Origin: an uncultured Clostridia bacterium
GTDB lineage: Bacteria; Bacillota; Clostridia; Christensenellales; Borkfalkiaceae
DNA: 64,000 nucleotides
Assembly: GCA_944340905.1 (NCBI GenBank)
Contig: CALVLT010000001.1
Location: forward strand, 1 to 64,000
Direction of reading: 5' to 3'
In this document: positions 1 through 8,579 of the stretch, piece after piece
Layout of the letters: every line of letters begins with the position of its first letter
Numbering within the stretch: position 1 is the stretch's first letter
The notes under the pieces: generated by a model
Database searches by the model: none
What the model was told of the DNA's origin: nothing
Seen by the model: only the letters and a program-made list of their open reading frames with translations
Translations under genes and position numbers: made by a program

Positions 1-2
1 AG

Positions 3-908
3 TTTGGCATTGAGGCACGTTTTTTTGACGCGGACGCCCCTGCGGAAGAGATCGAAAAACTCATCGACGAAAAGACGAAATTTGTTTTTGCCGAAACGGT
101 CTCCAATCCCGCCATCGTTGTGCTCGATTTCGATAAGGTCGCGGCGGTCTGCAAAAAGCACGGCGTACTCTTTATTGTGGACAACACGCTTGTAACGCCC
201 GTGCTTTGCCGTCCGCTCGAGCTCGGCGCGGACATCGTCGTGCATTCGACGAGCAAGTATATGGACGGGCACGCCGCCGCGCTCGGCGGCATGATCGTGG
301 ACGGCGGCACGTTCGCCTATAAGGACAACGCGCGCTATCCCGCGTTCAACACGTCCGACGAGAGCTATCACGGATTGGTGTACGCCGACCTCCCCGTGGC
401 GTTCGGCACCAAGTGCCGCGCCCAGATGATGCGCGACACGGGCGCCATCATGAGTCCGCAGAACGCCTTTCTGACCCTGCTGGGCAGCGATACGCTCGCC
501 CTGCGCATGGAGCGCCACAGCCGCAATGCGGAAAAGGTGGCGGCATACCTTGCAAAGCACCCCAAGATCGAATGGGTGCGCTCGGCGACCCTGCCCACCG
601 ACCCCCACTACGCCCTCGCGAAGAAATATCTGCCCAAGGGAACGGGCGGCATGCTGAGCTTCGGCATCCGCGGCGACGCGAAGGCGTGCGCCCGCTTTAT
701 GGAGAGCCTGCAGATCGCCACGCAGGAGACGCACGTTGCGGACGTCAGAAGCTGCGTGCTGCACCCCGCCTCCACCACCCACCGCCAGCTCTCCGACGAA
801 CAGCTCGTGCAGGCGGGCATCGCGCCAAATCTTGTGCGCCTCTCCGTGGGCATCGAGGATGCGGACGATCTGGTCGCCGACCTCGCACAGGCGCTCGGGC
901 GCGTCTGA
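3..908 (+). CDS. metY: O-acetylhomoserine sulfhydrylase, 3' part (PLP enzyme of Cys/Met metabolism)
   Basis: The reading frame is open from the window edge, so the N-terminal part is missing; about 301 codons remain. The protein is a fold-type I PLP enzyme. HSTSKYMDGH carries the Schiff-base lysine and FIVDNT the aspartate that contacts the PLP ring. The segments FNTSDESYHGLVY, SPQNAFLTLLGSDTLALRMERH and LHPASTTHRQLSDEQ match the O-acetylhomoserine aminocarboxypropyltransferase branch better than cystathionine gamma-synthase or gamma-lyase. It would make homocysteine from O-acetylhomoserine and sulfide in the cytosol. The next gene, 27 bases downstream, makes O-acetylhomoserine, which supports the assignment. 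A methionine gamma-lyase role is the main alternative. Confidence 0.85.
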   Translation, partial: FGIEARFFDADAPAEEIEKLIDEKTKFVFAETVSNPAIVVLDFDKVAAVCKKHGVLFIVDNTLVTPVLCRPLELGADIVVHSTSKYMDGHAAALGGMIVDGGTFAYKDNARYPAFNTSDESYHGLVYADLPVAFGTKCRAQMMRDTGAIMSPQNAFLTLLGSDTLALRMERHSRNAEKVAAYLAKHPKIEWVRSATLPTDPHYALAKKYLPKGTGGMLSFGIRGDAKACARFMESLQIATQETHVADVRSCVLHPASTTHRQLSDEQLVQAGIAPNLVRLSVGIEDADDLVADLAQALGRV

Positions 909-935
909 TCGCCGTGCACCAAAGAGGAGACCGAC

Positions 936-1847
936 ATGCCCATCGTCATTGACCGCAACATTCCCGCATACTCCGTTCTGCAGTCCGAGCGCATCGTCGT
1001 CATGGACAGGGAGCGTGCGACCTCGCAGGACATCCGCCCCATCGAGATTGCCATTCTCAACCTGATGCCCACCAAAAAGGAGACTGAGACGCAGTTCATG
1101 CGCCTTCTGTCCAATTCGCCGCTGCAGGTGAACATCACGCTCATCCACACGGAGAGCTACCGTTCACGCAATACCGAGGCGGAGTACCTGAGCAGGTTCT
1201 ATCAGTCCTTCGACGCCGTGAAGAACAGGCACTTTGACGGCATGATCGTCACGGGTGCGCCCGTGGAGGACATGGAATTTTCCGACGTCGCCTACTGGGA
1301 TGAGCTGGTCCGCCTGTTTGACTGGACAAGGACCAACGTCACCTCCACCATCTTTATCTGCTGGGGCGCGATGGCGGCACTCTACCACTTCTACGGTATC
1401 CGCAAATACCCCCTCGCGCACAAGCTGTTCGGCGTGTTTGCCCACCGCAAGGAGCAGTTCGATACGCCCGACCCGCTGATGCGCGGCATTTCGGACGAAT
1501 TCCACATGTGCCACTCCCGCCACTCGACGGTGCGCGAGGCGGACGTGCGCAAAGATCCCCGCCTGAAGGTGCTTGCGACCTCCCACCGCGCGGGCGTTTC
1601 CATCATCAGCAATGCCGACCACAGCCAGATTTTCGTGCTCGGGCACATGGAATATGACCGCGACACCCTGAAAAAGGAGTACGAACGCGACCTTGCTAAG
1701 GGGCTGGAGATCCGCCGTCCCTTCTGCTATTTTGCCGACAAGACGGACGAGAAGATCAATATGAACTGGTCCTCCACCTCCAACCTGTTCTACAACAACT
1801 GGCTCAACTTCGTCTATCAGACGACCCCCTATCAGTTTGAAAGCTGA
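936..1847 (+). CDS. metAA: Homoserine O-acetyltransferase, MetA type
   Basis: A full-length 303-residue MetA-family acyltransferase. ICWGAMAALYH contains the catalytic Cys142, and GHMEYDRDTL contains His237 and Glu239 of the triad. Residue 111 is Glu (TGAPVE). In this family Glu at this position goes with acetyl-CoA use and Gly with succinyl-CoA use, so O-acetylhomoserine is the expected product. That fits the preceding metY-type gene. The ATG is preceded by GAGGAG at a normal distance. A strong hairpin follows the stop, so metY-metAA ends here as a transcription unit. Confidence 0.93.
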   Translation: MPIVIDRNIPAYSVLQSERIVVMDRERATSQDIRPIEIAILNLMPTKKETETQFMRLLSNSPLQVNITLIHTESYRSRNTEAEYLSRFYQSFDAVKNRHFDGMIVTGAPVEDMEFSDVAYWDELVRLFDWTRTNVTSTIFICWGAMAALYHFYGIRKYPLAHKLFGVFAHRKEQFDTPDPLMRGISDEFHMCHSRHSTVREADVRKDPRLKVLATSHRAGVSIISNADHSQIFVLGHMEYDRDTLKKEYERDLAKGLEIRRPFCYFADKTDEKINMNWSSTSNLFYNNWLNFVYQTTPYQFES

Positions 1848-1856
1848 TCTGCTCCA

Positions 1857-1886
1857 AAAAAGCGGCGCCGCACGGCGCCTTTTTTT
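1857..1886 (+). terminator. Intrinsic terminator after metAA
   Basis: GGCGCC (1864-1869) pairs with GGCGCC (1874-1879) across a GCAC loop. A run of seven T follows, and A-rich sequence precedes it. Confidence 0.85.
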
Positions 1887-1921
1887 GTTGAAAAAAATTT
1901 TGGGTTTTTTGCGCAAAACAG

Positions 1922-1950
1922 TTGACAAATCAATTGCAAAGGCATATACT
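1922..1950 (+). promoter_or_regulatory. Sigma-A promoter of the zinc-sensor gene
   Basis: TTGACA (1922-1927), a 17-base spacer and TATACT (1945-1950). The start region overlaps an inverted repeat at 1955-1978, as expected for an autoregulated SmtB/ArsR gene. Confidence 0.85.
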
Positions 1951-1954
1951 ATCG

Positions 1955-1978
1955 TTGAACATTTGAAAAAACGTTCAA
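1955..1978 (+). promoter_or_regulatory. Putative SmtB/ArsR operator 1
   Basis: TTGAAC (1955-1960) and GTTCAA (1973-1978) form an inverted repeat just after the -10 box. The same half-site recurs in the tighter palindrome at 2374-2389, so one repressor probably binds both. Confidence 0.6.
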
Positions 1979-1998
1979 TTATCGGATGGAGGTGCGCC

Positions 1999-2337
1999 AT
2001 GGAAGAGCAGAGCAGACAGGACTGTGTTGCTGCAGTGCGCAGCGCCCTTCCCGACGATGACACCATCTACGACCTTGCCGCCCTTTTCAAAATGTTCGGC
2101 GATCCCACACGGGCAAAGATTCTAAGCTGCCTGCAGCTGCGCGATCTGTATGTGGGAGAACTCGCCCAGATTTTGGGCATGAGCGACTCGGCGATCTCTC
2201 ACCAGCTGCGCGTTCTGCGCGGCGCAAAACTCGTCAAGGGAACCAAGGAAGGCAAGGAAGTCCGCTATTCACTCGACGACGATCACGTGACCAAGATCAT
2301 GGAATACGGCCTGACGCACGTCAATGAAGAACGATGA
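1999..2337 (+). CDS. ArsR/SmtB-family metal-responsive repressor (probable zinc sensor)
   Basis: 112 residues. The ATG at 1999 follows GGAGG (1988-1992). A winged helix covers most of the chain, with DNA recognition around MSDSAISHQLRVLRGAKLV. The last helix reads DDDHVTKIMEYGLTHVNEE, the D-x-H-x10-H-x2-E arrangement of the alpha-5 zinc site of SmtB and CzrA. There is no CadC-type ELCVCD motif, so Zn(II) or Co(II) is a better guess than Cd/Pb. Operators lie in its own promoter and before the efflux genes downstream. Metal binding would release the DNA and induce efflux. Confidence 0.88.
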   Translation: MEEQSRQDCVAAVRSALPDDDTIYDLAALFKMFGDPTRAKILSCLQLRDLYVGELAQILGMSDSAISHQLRVLRGAKLVKGTKEGKEVRYSLDDDHVTKIMEYGLTHVNEER

Positions 2338-2338
2338 G

Positions 2339-2360
2339 AACAGGGAATTTCCCTGTTTTT
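2339..2360 (+). terminator. Intrinsic terminator after the repressor gene
   Basis: AACAGGG (2339-2345) pairs with CCCTGTT (2351-2357) across AATTT, followed by T residues. The efflux genes therefore probably have their own promoter. Confidence 0.7.
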
Positions 2361-2373
2361 CAAAGAATAATAC

Positions 2374-2389
2374 TTGAACACTTGTTCAA
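2374..2389 (+). promoter_or_regulatory. Putative SmtB/ArsR operator 2, before the efflux genes
   Basis: TTGAACACTTGTTCAA is a perfect 7-2-7 palindrome with the same half-site as operator 1. It lies 31 bases before the HMA gene, in A/T-rich promoter-like DNA. Confidence 0.7.
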
Positions 2390-2420
2390 AAAAATAATTA
2401 TTCAAGATTGGAGGTTTTGT

Positions 2421-2639
2421 ATGAAGAAAGTATACCGCCTGGAGGATTTGGACTGCGCCAACTGCGCCGCAAAGATGGAGCGCGCCATCGCGAAGATCGA
2501 CGGCGTGCAATCGGTGAGCATCAGCTTTATGAGCCAGCGCATGTCCATCGAGGCGGATGAGAGCCGCTTCGAGGAGATCATGCAAAGAGCGATCAAGGCA
2601 TGCAAAAAGGTAGAACCCGACTGCCGCATCCTCCTCTGA
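2421..2639 (+). CDS. Free-standing heavy-metal-associated (HMA) domain protein
   Basis: 72 residues, essentially one HMA fold. LEDLDCANCAAKME holds the metal-binding Cys12 and Cys15; the DCANC form is typical of N-terminal domains of Zn/Cd ATPases. The ATG follows GGAGG at good spacing. The ATPase encoded 16 bases downstream lacks an N-terminal HMA domain, so this small protein probably supplies it in trans as a metallochaperone or detached sensor domain. A CopZ-like copper chaperone is possible but less likely given the neighbours. Confidence 0.85.
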   Translation: MKKVYRLEDLDCANCAAKMERAIAKIDGVQSVSISFMSQRMSIEADESRFEEIMQRAIKACKKVEPDCRILL

Positions 2640-2655
2640 TCCTCGGGGGTACAGC

Positions 2656-4593
2656 ATGAAAGCCTCTTCTCTGAGCAGAAAGGAACGGAAAAATCTGATA
2701 CGCATTCTTGTTGCGCTTGCGATGTTCATCGTCGTCTTTGCCGTCGACAAAACGCTCGTGCTCGGCAGCGTGTTTGAAGGCCCTGCCGCATGGGTATTCC
2801 CCTTCTGCCTCTATCTTCTGATCTATCTTCTGATCGGCTACGACGTGCTGTGGCGCGCCATCCGCAACATTGCGCACGGACAGGTGTTTGACGAGAACTT
2901 CCTCATGTGCGTTGCCACGCTCGGCGCCTTTGCGCTCGCCATCTACCGCGGCGTCTCCGGCCTCGAGATCGAGGGCTTTGACGAGGCGTGCGCCGTGCTG
3001 CTCTTCTATCAGGTCGGAGAATTTTTTCAGAGCTATGCAACGGGAAAATCGCGCAAGTCCATTTCCAAACTCATGGATATCCGCCCCGACTACGCCAACG
3101 TCATGCGAGGCGACAAGACGGAGCGGGTGGACCCTTCGCAGGTGCGCATCGGCGAGATCATCGTCGTCAACCCGGGCGAAAAAGTTCCTCTCGACGGGGT
3201 CGTCGTATCGGGCGTCTCCGCCCTCGACACCAAGGCGCTCACGGGGGAATCCCTCCCGCGCGACGTGGAGACGGGCTGCGAGGTGATCAGCGGGTGCGTC
3301 AACCTCACCTCTCAGCTGGAAGTCAGGGTGACGAAGGAATTTTACGATTCCACCGTCTCCAAGATCCTCGAACTTGTGGAAAATGCCTCCGAACAGAAGT
3401 CGAAGGCGGAAAACTTCATCACCAAGTTTGCAAAATACTATACGCCCGCCGTCGTCATCATTGCCCTGCTGCTCGCCGTGATCCCGGGGCTCATCACGAT
3501 GGACTGGTCCACCTGGGTGTACCGCGCCCTGAGCTTTCTGGTCGTGTCCTGCCCCTGCGCCCTCGTCATCTCCATTCCCCTCTCTTTCTTTGCGGGGATC
3601 GGCGCGGCGTCCAGATACGGCATCCTGATCAAAGGCTCGAACTATCTTGAAAAATTCAACAAGGCAAATATCTTCGTGTTCGACAAGACGGGCACGCTGA
3701 CCAAGGGCAGCTTTTCCGTCATGAAGGTCTCCCCCGAGGCGGACCGCGACGAGATTTTGCGCCTTGCCGCGATCGCGGAACAGGATTCGGGACACCCCAT
3801 CGCCAAATCGATCGTGCAGTGTTACGGGAACACGCCGGAGGGCGGCTATACCCTCACGAACGAGGCGGGCATGGGGATCAAAGCCGTGCGCGGCGACGAC
3901 GTCATTCTGTGCGGCAATGAAAAGCTCATGACCGAACACGGCATTCCGTTCCTGAAAGAATCGGGGCTGGGAACCGTCGTCTACGTCGCAAGGAAGGGAC
4001 GGTTCGTCGGCTCCATCCTGATCGCCGACGAGATCAAACCCGAAACCAAGGAAGTGATCGGCGCACTGAACGGCATGGGCTGCAAGACCGTGATGCTGAC
4101 GGGCGACAACGACGCGATCGCTGCGGACGTTGCGCAAAAGATCGGCGTGAGCGCATATCAGGCGTCCCTTCTGCCGCAGAACAAGGTGACGGAGGTCGAA
4201 AAACTGCTCGCCGCAAAAAAGGAGCAGGACGTGCTCTGCTTTGTCGGGGACGGCATCAACGACGCGCCCGTGCTCATGCGCTCGGACATCGGCATCGCCA
4301 TGGGCGGCGTCGGGAGCGATGCTGCGATCGAGGCATCCGACATCGTGCTCATGCGCGACGACCTGCGGGGCATCTCTCTTGCAAAGCGTATCGCCAAAAA
4401 GACGATGGCGATCGTCTTCCAGAACATCATTTTCTCCATCGTCATCAAAGTCGCCATCCTCATTCTGTCGGCGTTCGGCATCACCAATATGTGGGTCGCA
4501 GTATTCGGCGACGTCGGCGTTGCCGTGCTCGCCATCCTCAATGCCATGCGCGTCAATTCCAAGTATGAGAAATCAGAAAACGCAAAAAAATAA
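2656..4593 (+). CDS. P1B-type Zn/Cd-exporting ATPase without N-terminal HMA domain
   Basis: 645 residues with the family motifs in order: TGES (196-199), CPC in the metal-transport helix (299-301), DKTGT with phosphorylated Asp343, SGHPIAKSI in the nucleotide-binding domain, and GDGINDAP in the hinge. The C-terminal helices contain a lysine (IKVAILIL) and FGDVGVAVL. The DxG in the last helix marks the Zn/Cd/Pb subgroup (P1B-2). The chain starts directly with membrane helices, about 80-100 residues shorter than CadA/ZntA, because the HMA domain is a separate gene. It would pump Zn(II) or Cd(II) out across the cytoplasmic membrane. Expression is probably set by the upstream SmtB-like repressor. 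Confidence 0.92.
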   Translation: MKASSLSRKERKNLIRILVALAMFIVVFAVDKTLVLGSVFEGPAAWVFPFCLYLLIYLLIGYDVLWRAIRNIAHGQVFDENFLMCVATLGAFALAIYRGVSGLEIEGFDEACAVLLFYQVGEFFQSYATGKSRKSISKLMDIRPDYANVMRGDKTERVDPSQVRIGEIIVVNPGEKVPLDGVVVSGVSALDTKALTGESLPRDVETGCEVISGCVNLTSQLEVRVTKEFYDSTVSKILELVENASEQKSKAENFITKFAKYYTPAVVIIALLLAVIPGLITMDWSTWVYRALSFLVVSCPCALVISIPLSFFAGIGAASRYGILIKGSNYLEKFNKANIFVFDKTGTLTKGSFSVMKVSPEADRDEILRLAAIAEQDSGHPIAKSIVQCYGNTPEGGYTLTNEAGMGIKAVRGDDVILCGNEKLMTEHGIPFLKESGLGTVVYVARKGRFVGSILIADEIKPETKEVIGALNGMGCKTVMLTGDNDAIAADVAQKIGVSAYQASLLPQNKVTEVEKLLAAKKEQDVLCFVGDGINDAPVLMRSDIGIAMGGVGSDAAIEASDIVLMRDDLRGISLAKRIAKKTMAIVFQNIIFSIVIKVAILILSAFGITNMWVAVFGDVGVAVLAILNAMRVNSKYEKSENAKK

Positions 4594-4614
4594 CGTTCCG
4601 ATCCGATAAAATGG

Positions 4615-4646
4615 AAAAGCACCGGTGCATATTCCGGTGCTTTTTT
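4615..4646. terminator. Terminator between the convergent ATPase and lipoprotein genes
   Basis: AAAAGCACCGG (4615-4625) pairs with CCGGTGCTTTT (4634-4644) across TGCATATT. Flanking A and T runs on both sides allow use in both directions. The - strand lipoprotein gene stops at 4647. Confidence 0.8.
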
Positions 4647-7600
4647 CTACTGCTGCGTGGCGGCAATCGCAAGGGTATAATCCTGAGGAACCTCCGTGCA
4701 GTTGACCTGAATGTTGTCCAACACAAAGCCGCCGTCCGGCGCATTGTCCGTGACGCGGACGTAGCATTCGGTGTCCGCGGTCAGCTGCGCGAACTGATAA
4801 TAGTACCCGACGGGCTCGCCATCGGGCGATGCCCCGAACCTTGCGATCGCCGCGCCCGTTTGGGCATTGACAAATTCGAGAGAAATCTCCCCTTCCGCGC
4901 TGCCGCCGAAGAGGAAGGAGACGACGGCGCCCGCCTTCAGCGTGAAGGTACTGCTCGTCAGCGTGCCCGTTGCGTCCGCCGTGCCATCCGCGCCCTGCCA
5001 TGAGAACAGGAACGCGCCCTCCCCGCCCTGCTCGTCCGAACCGCTGCCCGAAGTGACGGCGCCTATCCCGCCCGAGAGCGTCCAGCCCGTCAGATTCCCC
5101 GTCTCGAATCCGCCGTTGTAGAGGCGGTATCGGGAGACAAGGCGGAAGGAGTCGTCCGGCTCGCCGCCAACGGGATAGTACGTCACCACGCTGTCCAGAA
5201 AGAACATGCCGAAATCGCTCACGGCGTTGTCGGTGATGCGGATGAATACTCTGTCGCCGCGCGCAAACCCGTATTCGAGGAGGTTTGCTTTATAGGCGAT
5301 CAGCGTACAGCCGCGCACGTCCGATCCCTCGTAGTCCGTCCAGTCAAAGTTGGGCAGCGTGACCGCCCGCCCCGTATCCTCGCAGACGACCTCCATGTAT
5401 ACCTGCTCGATGTTCTTTGCCCCGCCCAGCTTATAGGTGATCCACCCGCTGCCGCCCACCGTGAAGGTAGGGCTTGTAAGTGTTCCCGTGCCCGCCTCCG
5501 AGGCATCCTGCGCGAGCGCGCTGAAGAACTTTCCGTCATTGTTGAACAAAATCTGTTCAGGCCAATACATCTCCTCCTCCGAAATTCCGCCCAGCCCAAA
5601 TATATCTCCGCTGCGCGTCCACCCCTTGAGGTTATTATCGAACCCGCCGTTGACAATGCGGCAGTCCGTGGTATCGGTGAGCAGGACGGTCACGGTATAT
5701 CCGATCGTCGCGCCGCCGACGGCTGTCACCGCAAAGACGAGCTCTTTCTCCACCGCGCCCGGCGAATAATCTGCAAAGACGACGGCGTATTGCGAGCCAT
5801 CCGTTGCGACCGCCTCGGAATCGAGCGTCACCGCATAGGAGACCTGCTGCCCCGCGGGAATGGTGAGGTAGTCGGCAAAGTCGATGACGAACTGCTCCTT
5901 ATTCTCCGCCTCGTATACATCGACCGCCAGACGGATATCGGCATTCCCTGCGAGTGCGATCTCGTTGTCCTTGAACACCAGCGTCACCGTGAATTCGGGG
6001 GACGGAAGATCGGTTATCGCGGGGAAGAGGGTGTCCGTCAGCGTGGCCTTCACCGTGAACGAGACCGTTTCCGCCGCCGATGGCGTAAAGGAGAGCGTGC
6101 CGCCCGAAAGAATCGCGCCATCGCCCGCCGTCACGGTATACACACAGGAAAATCTGCTGCCCGCAAGGTCGGGCAGCGTGATATCAACCGCCGCGGGCGC
6201 CCCGTCACCCATCCATGTCGGATAGGCATACGTCTTTGTTATGTCCTCAAAGACGGGGATCGGCGTGGAATTTGTCACCGTGACGGAAACGGCGAAGGAC
6301 GAGACCGCCCCGTTCCCCGCGTACACCGTGACCGTCAACGAATATTCGCCGCATGCCGTGGCGGTGAGCGCCATGTCCGAAACGGAGATGCCCCCTTGCG
6401 CGCCCTGCACCGCATACGTATACTGCGTTGCCAGCAGCCCCTGCGAGAGCATACACGGCACGATTTGGGCGGTGTCGGAATCCTTGAGATCGACCAGGAG
6501 CGCGCGATCGAGGAAATAAGCTCCCGACAGATCGGTAAAGCTGTCCGACGGCTCGGCGTCATACCAGGTCACAACGGCATCGAGGCGAATGCCGCAGCCG
6601 AGCCCGCCCTGCTCGCCGTCCACCACGCGCAGACACACCCGTTCCCCTATGAACGCCGATAAATCCAATTTATAGTCACAAAGGCGATGCGCCGCGGCAG
6701 CGGAAAAACAGACATTCCGAACGCGCGCAAGCACTGTATCACCGTCCTGCGCGACGACCTCGAACCAGATATCACGCAGTCCGTCCTCGTCATATGGCAT
6801 CATCGAACCCAGCCTGAAGGTGATCCAGCCGCTGTTTCCGACCACAAAGGCGGGGCTGCACACTGTCTCCGTGCCTGCGTCGGTACCGGCATAGTACCAG
6901 CCGTCGTTGTTGGTATCCCCACTCCCGTCGGCATTGCTGAAACTGCCCGTCATGCCCGTCCAGCCGGTGGCGTGGTCATCCTCTTCAAAACCGCCGTTGG
7001 GCATGCGGTATGCCGTGGAATCGATGACATGCATGCGATAAGAATAGGTGACGCTCTCCCCTTCGCCCCAATGCGCGGCAACCGCAAGCACGATCTCCCG
7101 CGCCTCGTCCGTGAACGTGCCCGTCACGGCATACGTTGTCCCCACGACCTCTGCCCCGTTCACCGTGTAGGAGGCCACATGGTGCGCGTTGGAAATGTTT
7201 GCGGCGAGATCGACGGCATATGCGCCGCCATGTTCATACAGATCGACCGTATCGGAGAGGACGAGTACCTGTTCGAACGCCGCGGGCCTGCTGTCCGAAA
7301 CGTTGACCGTGACGGTGAAATGCGCCGTCTTTACCACCGTCTCTCCCGTCACCTGTGCCGTTGCCGTCACACTGACGGTCAGAACAAGATCCTGCACCGC
7401 TTCCTCGCCGGTATAAGTGAGGGTATTCCCCGTAATGTTTACCCCCCCCCGTTCGGGCGTGACTTCGTATTGATACGCAAACGCAATGCCGTCGGGCGAC
7501 ACGGGCGAAAAATCATACGATCCGCTCTGGCTCTCATAGAGGTCAAAGGAGATCGTGCCGTTTTCAAACACGGGCGCAGAAACTTCCGCCGCTTTGACCG

Positions 7601-8456
7601 TGACGGCAAACTCCACGCGCACGCTGCCGCAGGAGAGCGTGACTGTTGCGCTGCCAGCCCACTTCGGCGTGAGCGTGAGCGTTCCGTCCGCGGCCGATGC
7701 CGCAACTTTTTCCCCGTCCGAGCTGTGAACGGAGACATCATTGCCGTATGTCGTGATATAGTCGGAAACAAAGAGCGTGCAGGACGTGCCCACCGTCGCC
7801 GTGAGCGCGCCGCCGTCCTTCACTTTCACGGGCGCTTTGCGCTGCGTGACAGAAGTGATGACAAGATCTGCATTGACCGTGACTTTCTCCCCGGGCTGTA
7901 ACCATTCCTCGCCGACCCGCCATGCGAGGAACATGAAATTTTCGTCCGCGGGAACGGCTGCCTGCGGCAGTGTAAACATCTCGCCGCCGCGCACCCGCGT
8001 GGAAACGCCGTCCACGCTGACCGTGTACTTTTTGTAGACGGTCACGGAAAACGTCACCGTCACATCGCCGCAGGCAAGGGAAATTGCCGTCTCCCCCTCG
8101 GCGGCGGCCGTCACCGTGAGGAGCCCGTCCGAGAGGGCCGCCTCCGCCGTTGTCGTGTCGGCGGATGATGCCGTCACCGCATTCCCGTTCGCCGCAATAT
8201 AGTCGGCAACGAACAGGGTGCGGCTGCTGCCCTCCTCCAGCTCAAGCGCTTCGCCGTCCTGCACCTTGACGGGGGCGGAAGGCTGCGCGGGCGGTTCCTG
8301 TTCCTCTTCTGCAGGCGGCATTTCTTCTTCGGGCATTTCTTGCTCCTGCGCGGGCGGCGCCGGCTCTTCTTCGCACGCTGTCAGCATCGCGGCAAACAGC
8401 GCAACCGTCAGCGCCATGAGCAGCACGGCAACTGCCCTGATCGTCTTTTGTAACAT
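4647..8456 (-). CDS. Large surface lipoprotein with Ig-like and 'GGF...GWT' repeat modules
   Basis: 1269 residues. The N-terminus is a lipoprotein signal peptide with lipobox LTAC, giving Cys28 as the lipidated residue. An acidic Pro/Glu-rich spacer follows. Next are tandem beta-sandwich units of bacterial Ig-like character; the pair starting near VKVQDGEALELEEG and VKVKDGGALTATVG are clear paralogues. Further on, three modules begin GGFEEDDHATGWTG, GGFDNNLKGWTRSG and GGFETGNLTGWTLSG, each ending in a stretch about a strain or ligand-binding face (for example AGAVVSFLFGG), as in jelly-roll carbohydrate-binding domains. No catalytic domain is visible. I infer a glycan- or surface-binding protein anchored outside the membrane. 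A 9-G tract in the coding strand (7442-7450) could slip. Confidence 0.75.
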   Translation of the reverse strand: MLQKTIRAVAVLLMALTVALFAAMLTACEEEPAPPAQEQEMPEEEMPPAEEEQEPPAQPSAPVKVQDGEALELEEGSSRTLFVADYIAANGNAVTASSADTTTAEAALSDGLLTVTAAAEGETAISLACGDVTVTFSVTVYKKYTVSVDGVSTRVRGGEMFTLPQAAVPADENFMFLAWRVGEEWLQPGEKVTVNADLVITSVTQRKAPVKVKDGGALTATVGTSCTLFVSDYITTYGNDVSVHSSDGEKVAASAADGTLTLTPKWAGSATVTLSCGSVRVEFAVTVKAAEVSAPVFENGTISFDLYESQSGSYDFSPVSPDGIAFAYQYEVTPERGGVNITGNTLTYTGEEAVQDLVLTVSVTATAQVTGETVVKTAHFTVTVNVSDSRPAAFEQVLVLSDTVDLYEHGGAYAVDLAANISNAHHVASYTVNGAEVVGTTYAVTGTFTDEAREIVLAVAAHWGEGESVTYSYRMHVIDSTAYRMPNGGFEEDDHATGWTGMTGSFSNADGSGDTNNDGWYYAGTDAGTETVCSPAFVVGNSGWITFRLGSMMPYDEDGLRDIWFEVVAQDGDTVLARVRNVCFSAAAAHRLCDYKLDLSAFIGERVCLRVVDGEQGGLGCGIRLDAVVTWYDAEPSDSFTDLSGAYFLDRALLVDLKDSDTAQIVPCMLSQGLLATQYTYAVQGAQGGISVSDMALTATACGEYSLTVTVYAGNGAVSSFAVSVTVTNSTPIPVFEDITKTYAYPTWMGDGAPAAVDITLPDLAGSRFSCVYTVTAGDGAILSGGTLSFTPSAAETVSFTVKATLTDTLFPAITDLPSPEFTVTLVFKDNEIALAGNADIRLAVDVYEAENKEQFVIDFADYLTIPAGQQVSYAVTLDSEAVATDGSQYAVVFADYSPGAVEKELVFAVTAVGGATIGYTVTVLLTDTTDCRIVNGGFDNNLKGWTRSGDIFGLGGISEEEMYWPEQILFNNDGKFFSALAQDASEAGTGTLTSPTFTVGGSGWITYKLGGAKNIEQVYMEVVCEDTGRAVTLPNFDWTDYEGSDVRGCTLIAYKANLLEYGFARGDRVFIRITDNAVSDFGMFFLDSVVTYYPVGGEPDDSFRLVSRYRLYNGGFETGNLTGWTLSGGIGAVTSGSGSDEQGGEGAFLFSWQGADGTADATGTLTSSTFTLKAGAVVSFLFGGSAEGEISLEFVNAQTGAAIARFGASPDGEPVGYYYQFAQLTADTECYVRVTDNAPDGGFVLDNIQVNCTEVPQDYTLAIAATQQ
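7442..7450 (-). repeat. Nine-base poly-G tract inside the lipoprotein gene
   Basis: Nine consecutive C on the + strand are nine G in the coding strand, read as part of Glu-Arg-Gly-Gly-Val. The frame is intact in this assembly. A gain or loss of one base would truncate the protein. Confidence 0.9.
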
Positions 8457-8579
8457 CTAAATTTCCCCCTTGTCATATATACCTGCATCGCCGACTTTGC
8501 AGCGCCGCATCCGTTCAAAAAAGAAATCCCGCAGGTATTCCCGCGAGAATTCATCTGTGTGCTTAGCGCACGGGAAAGA

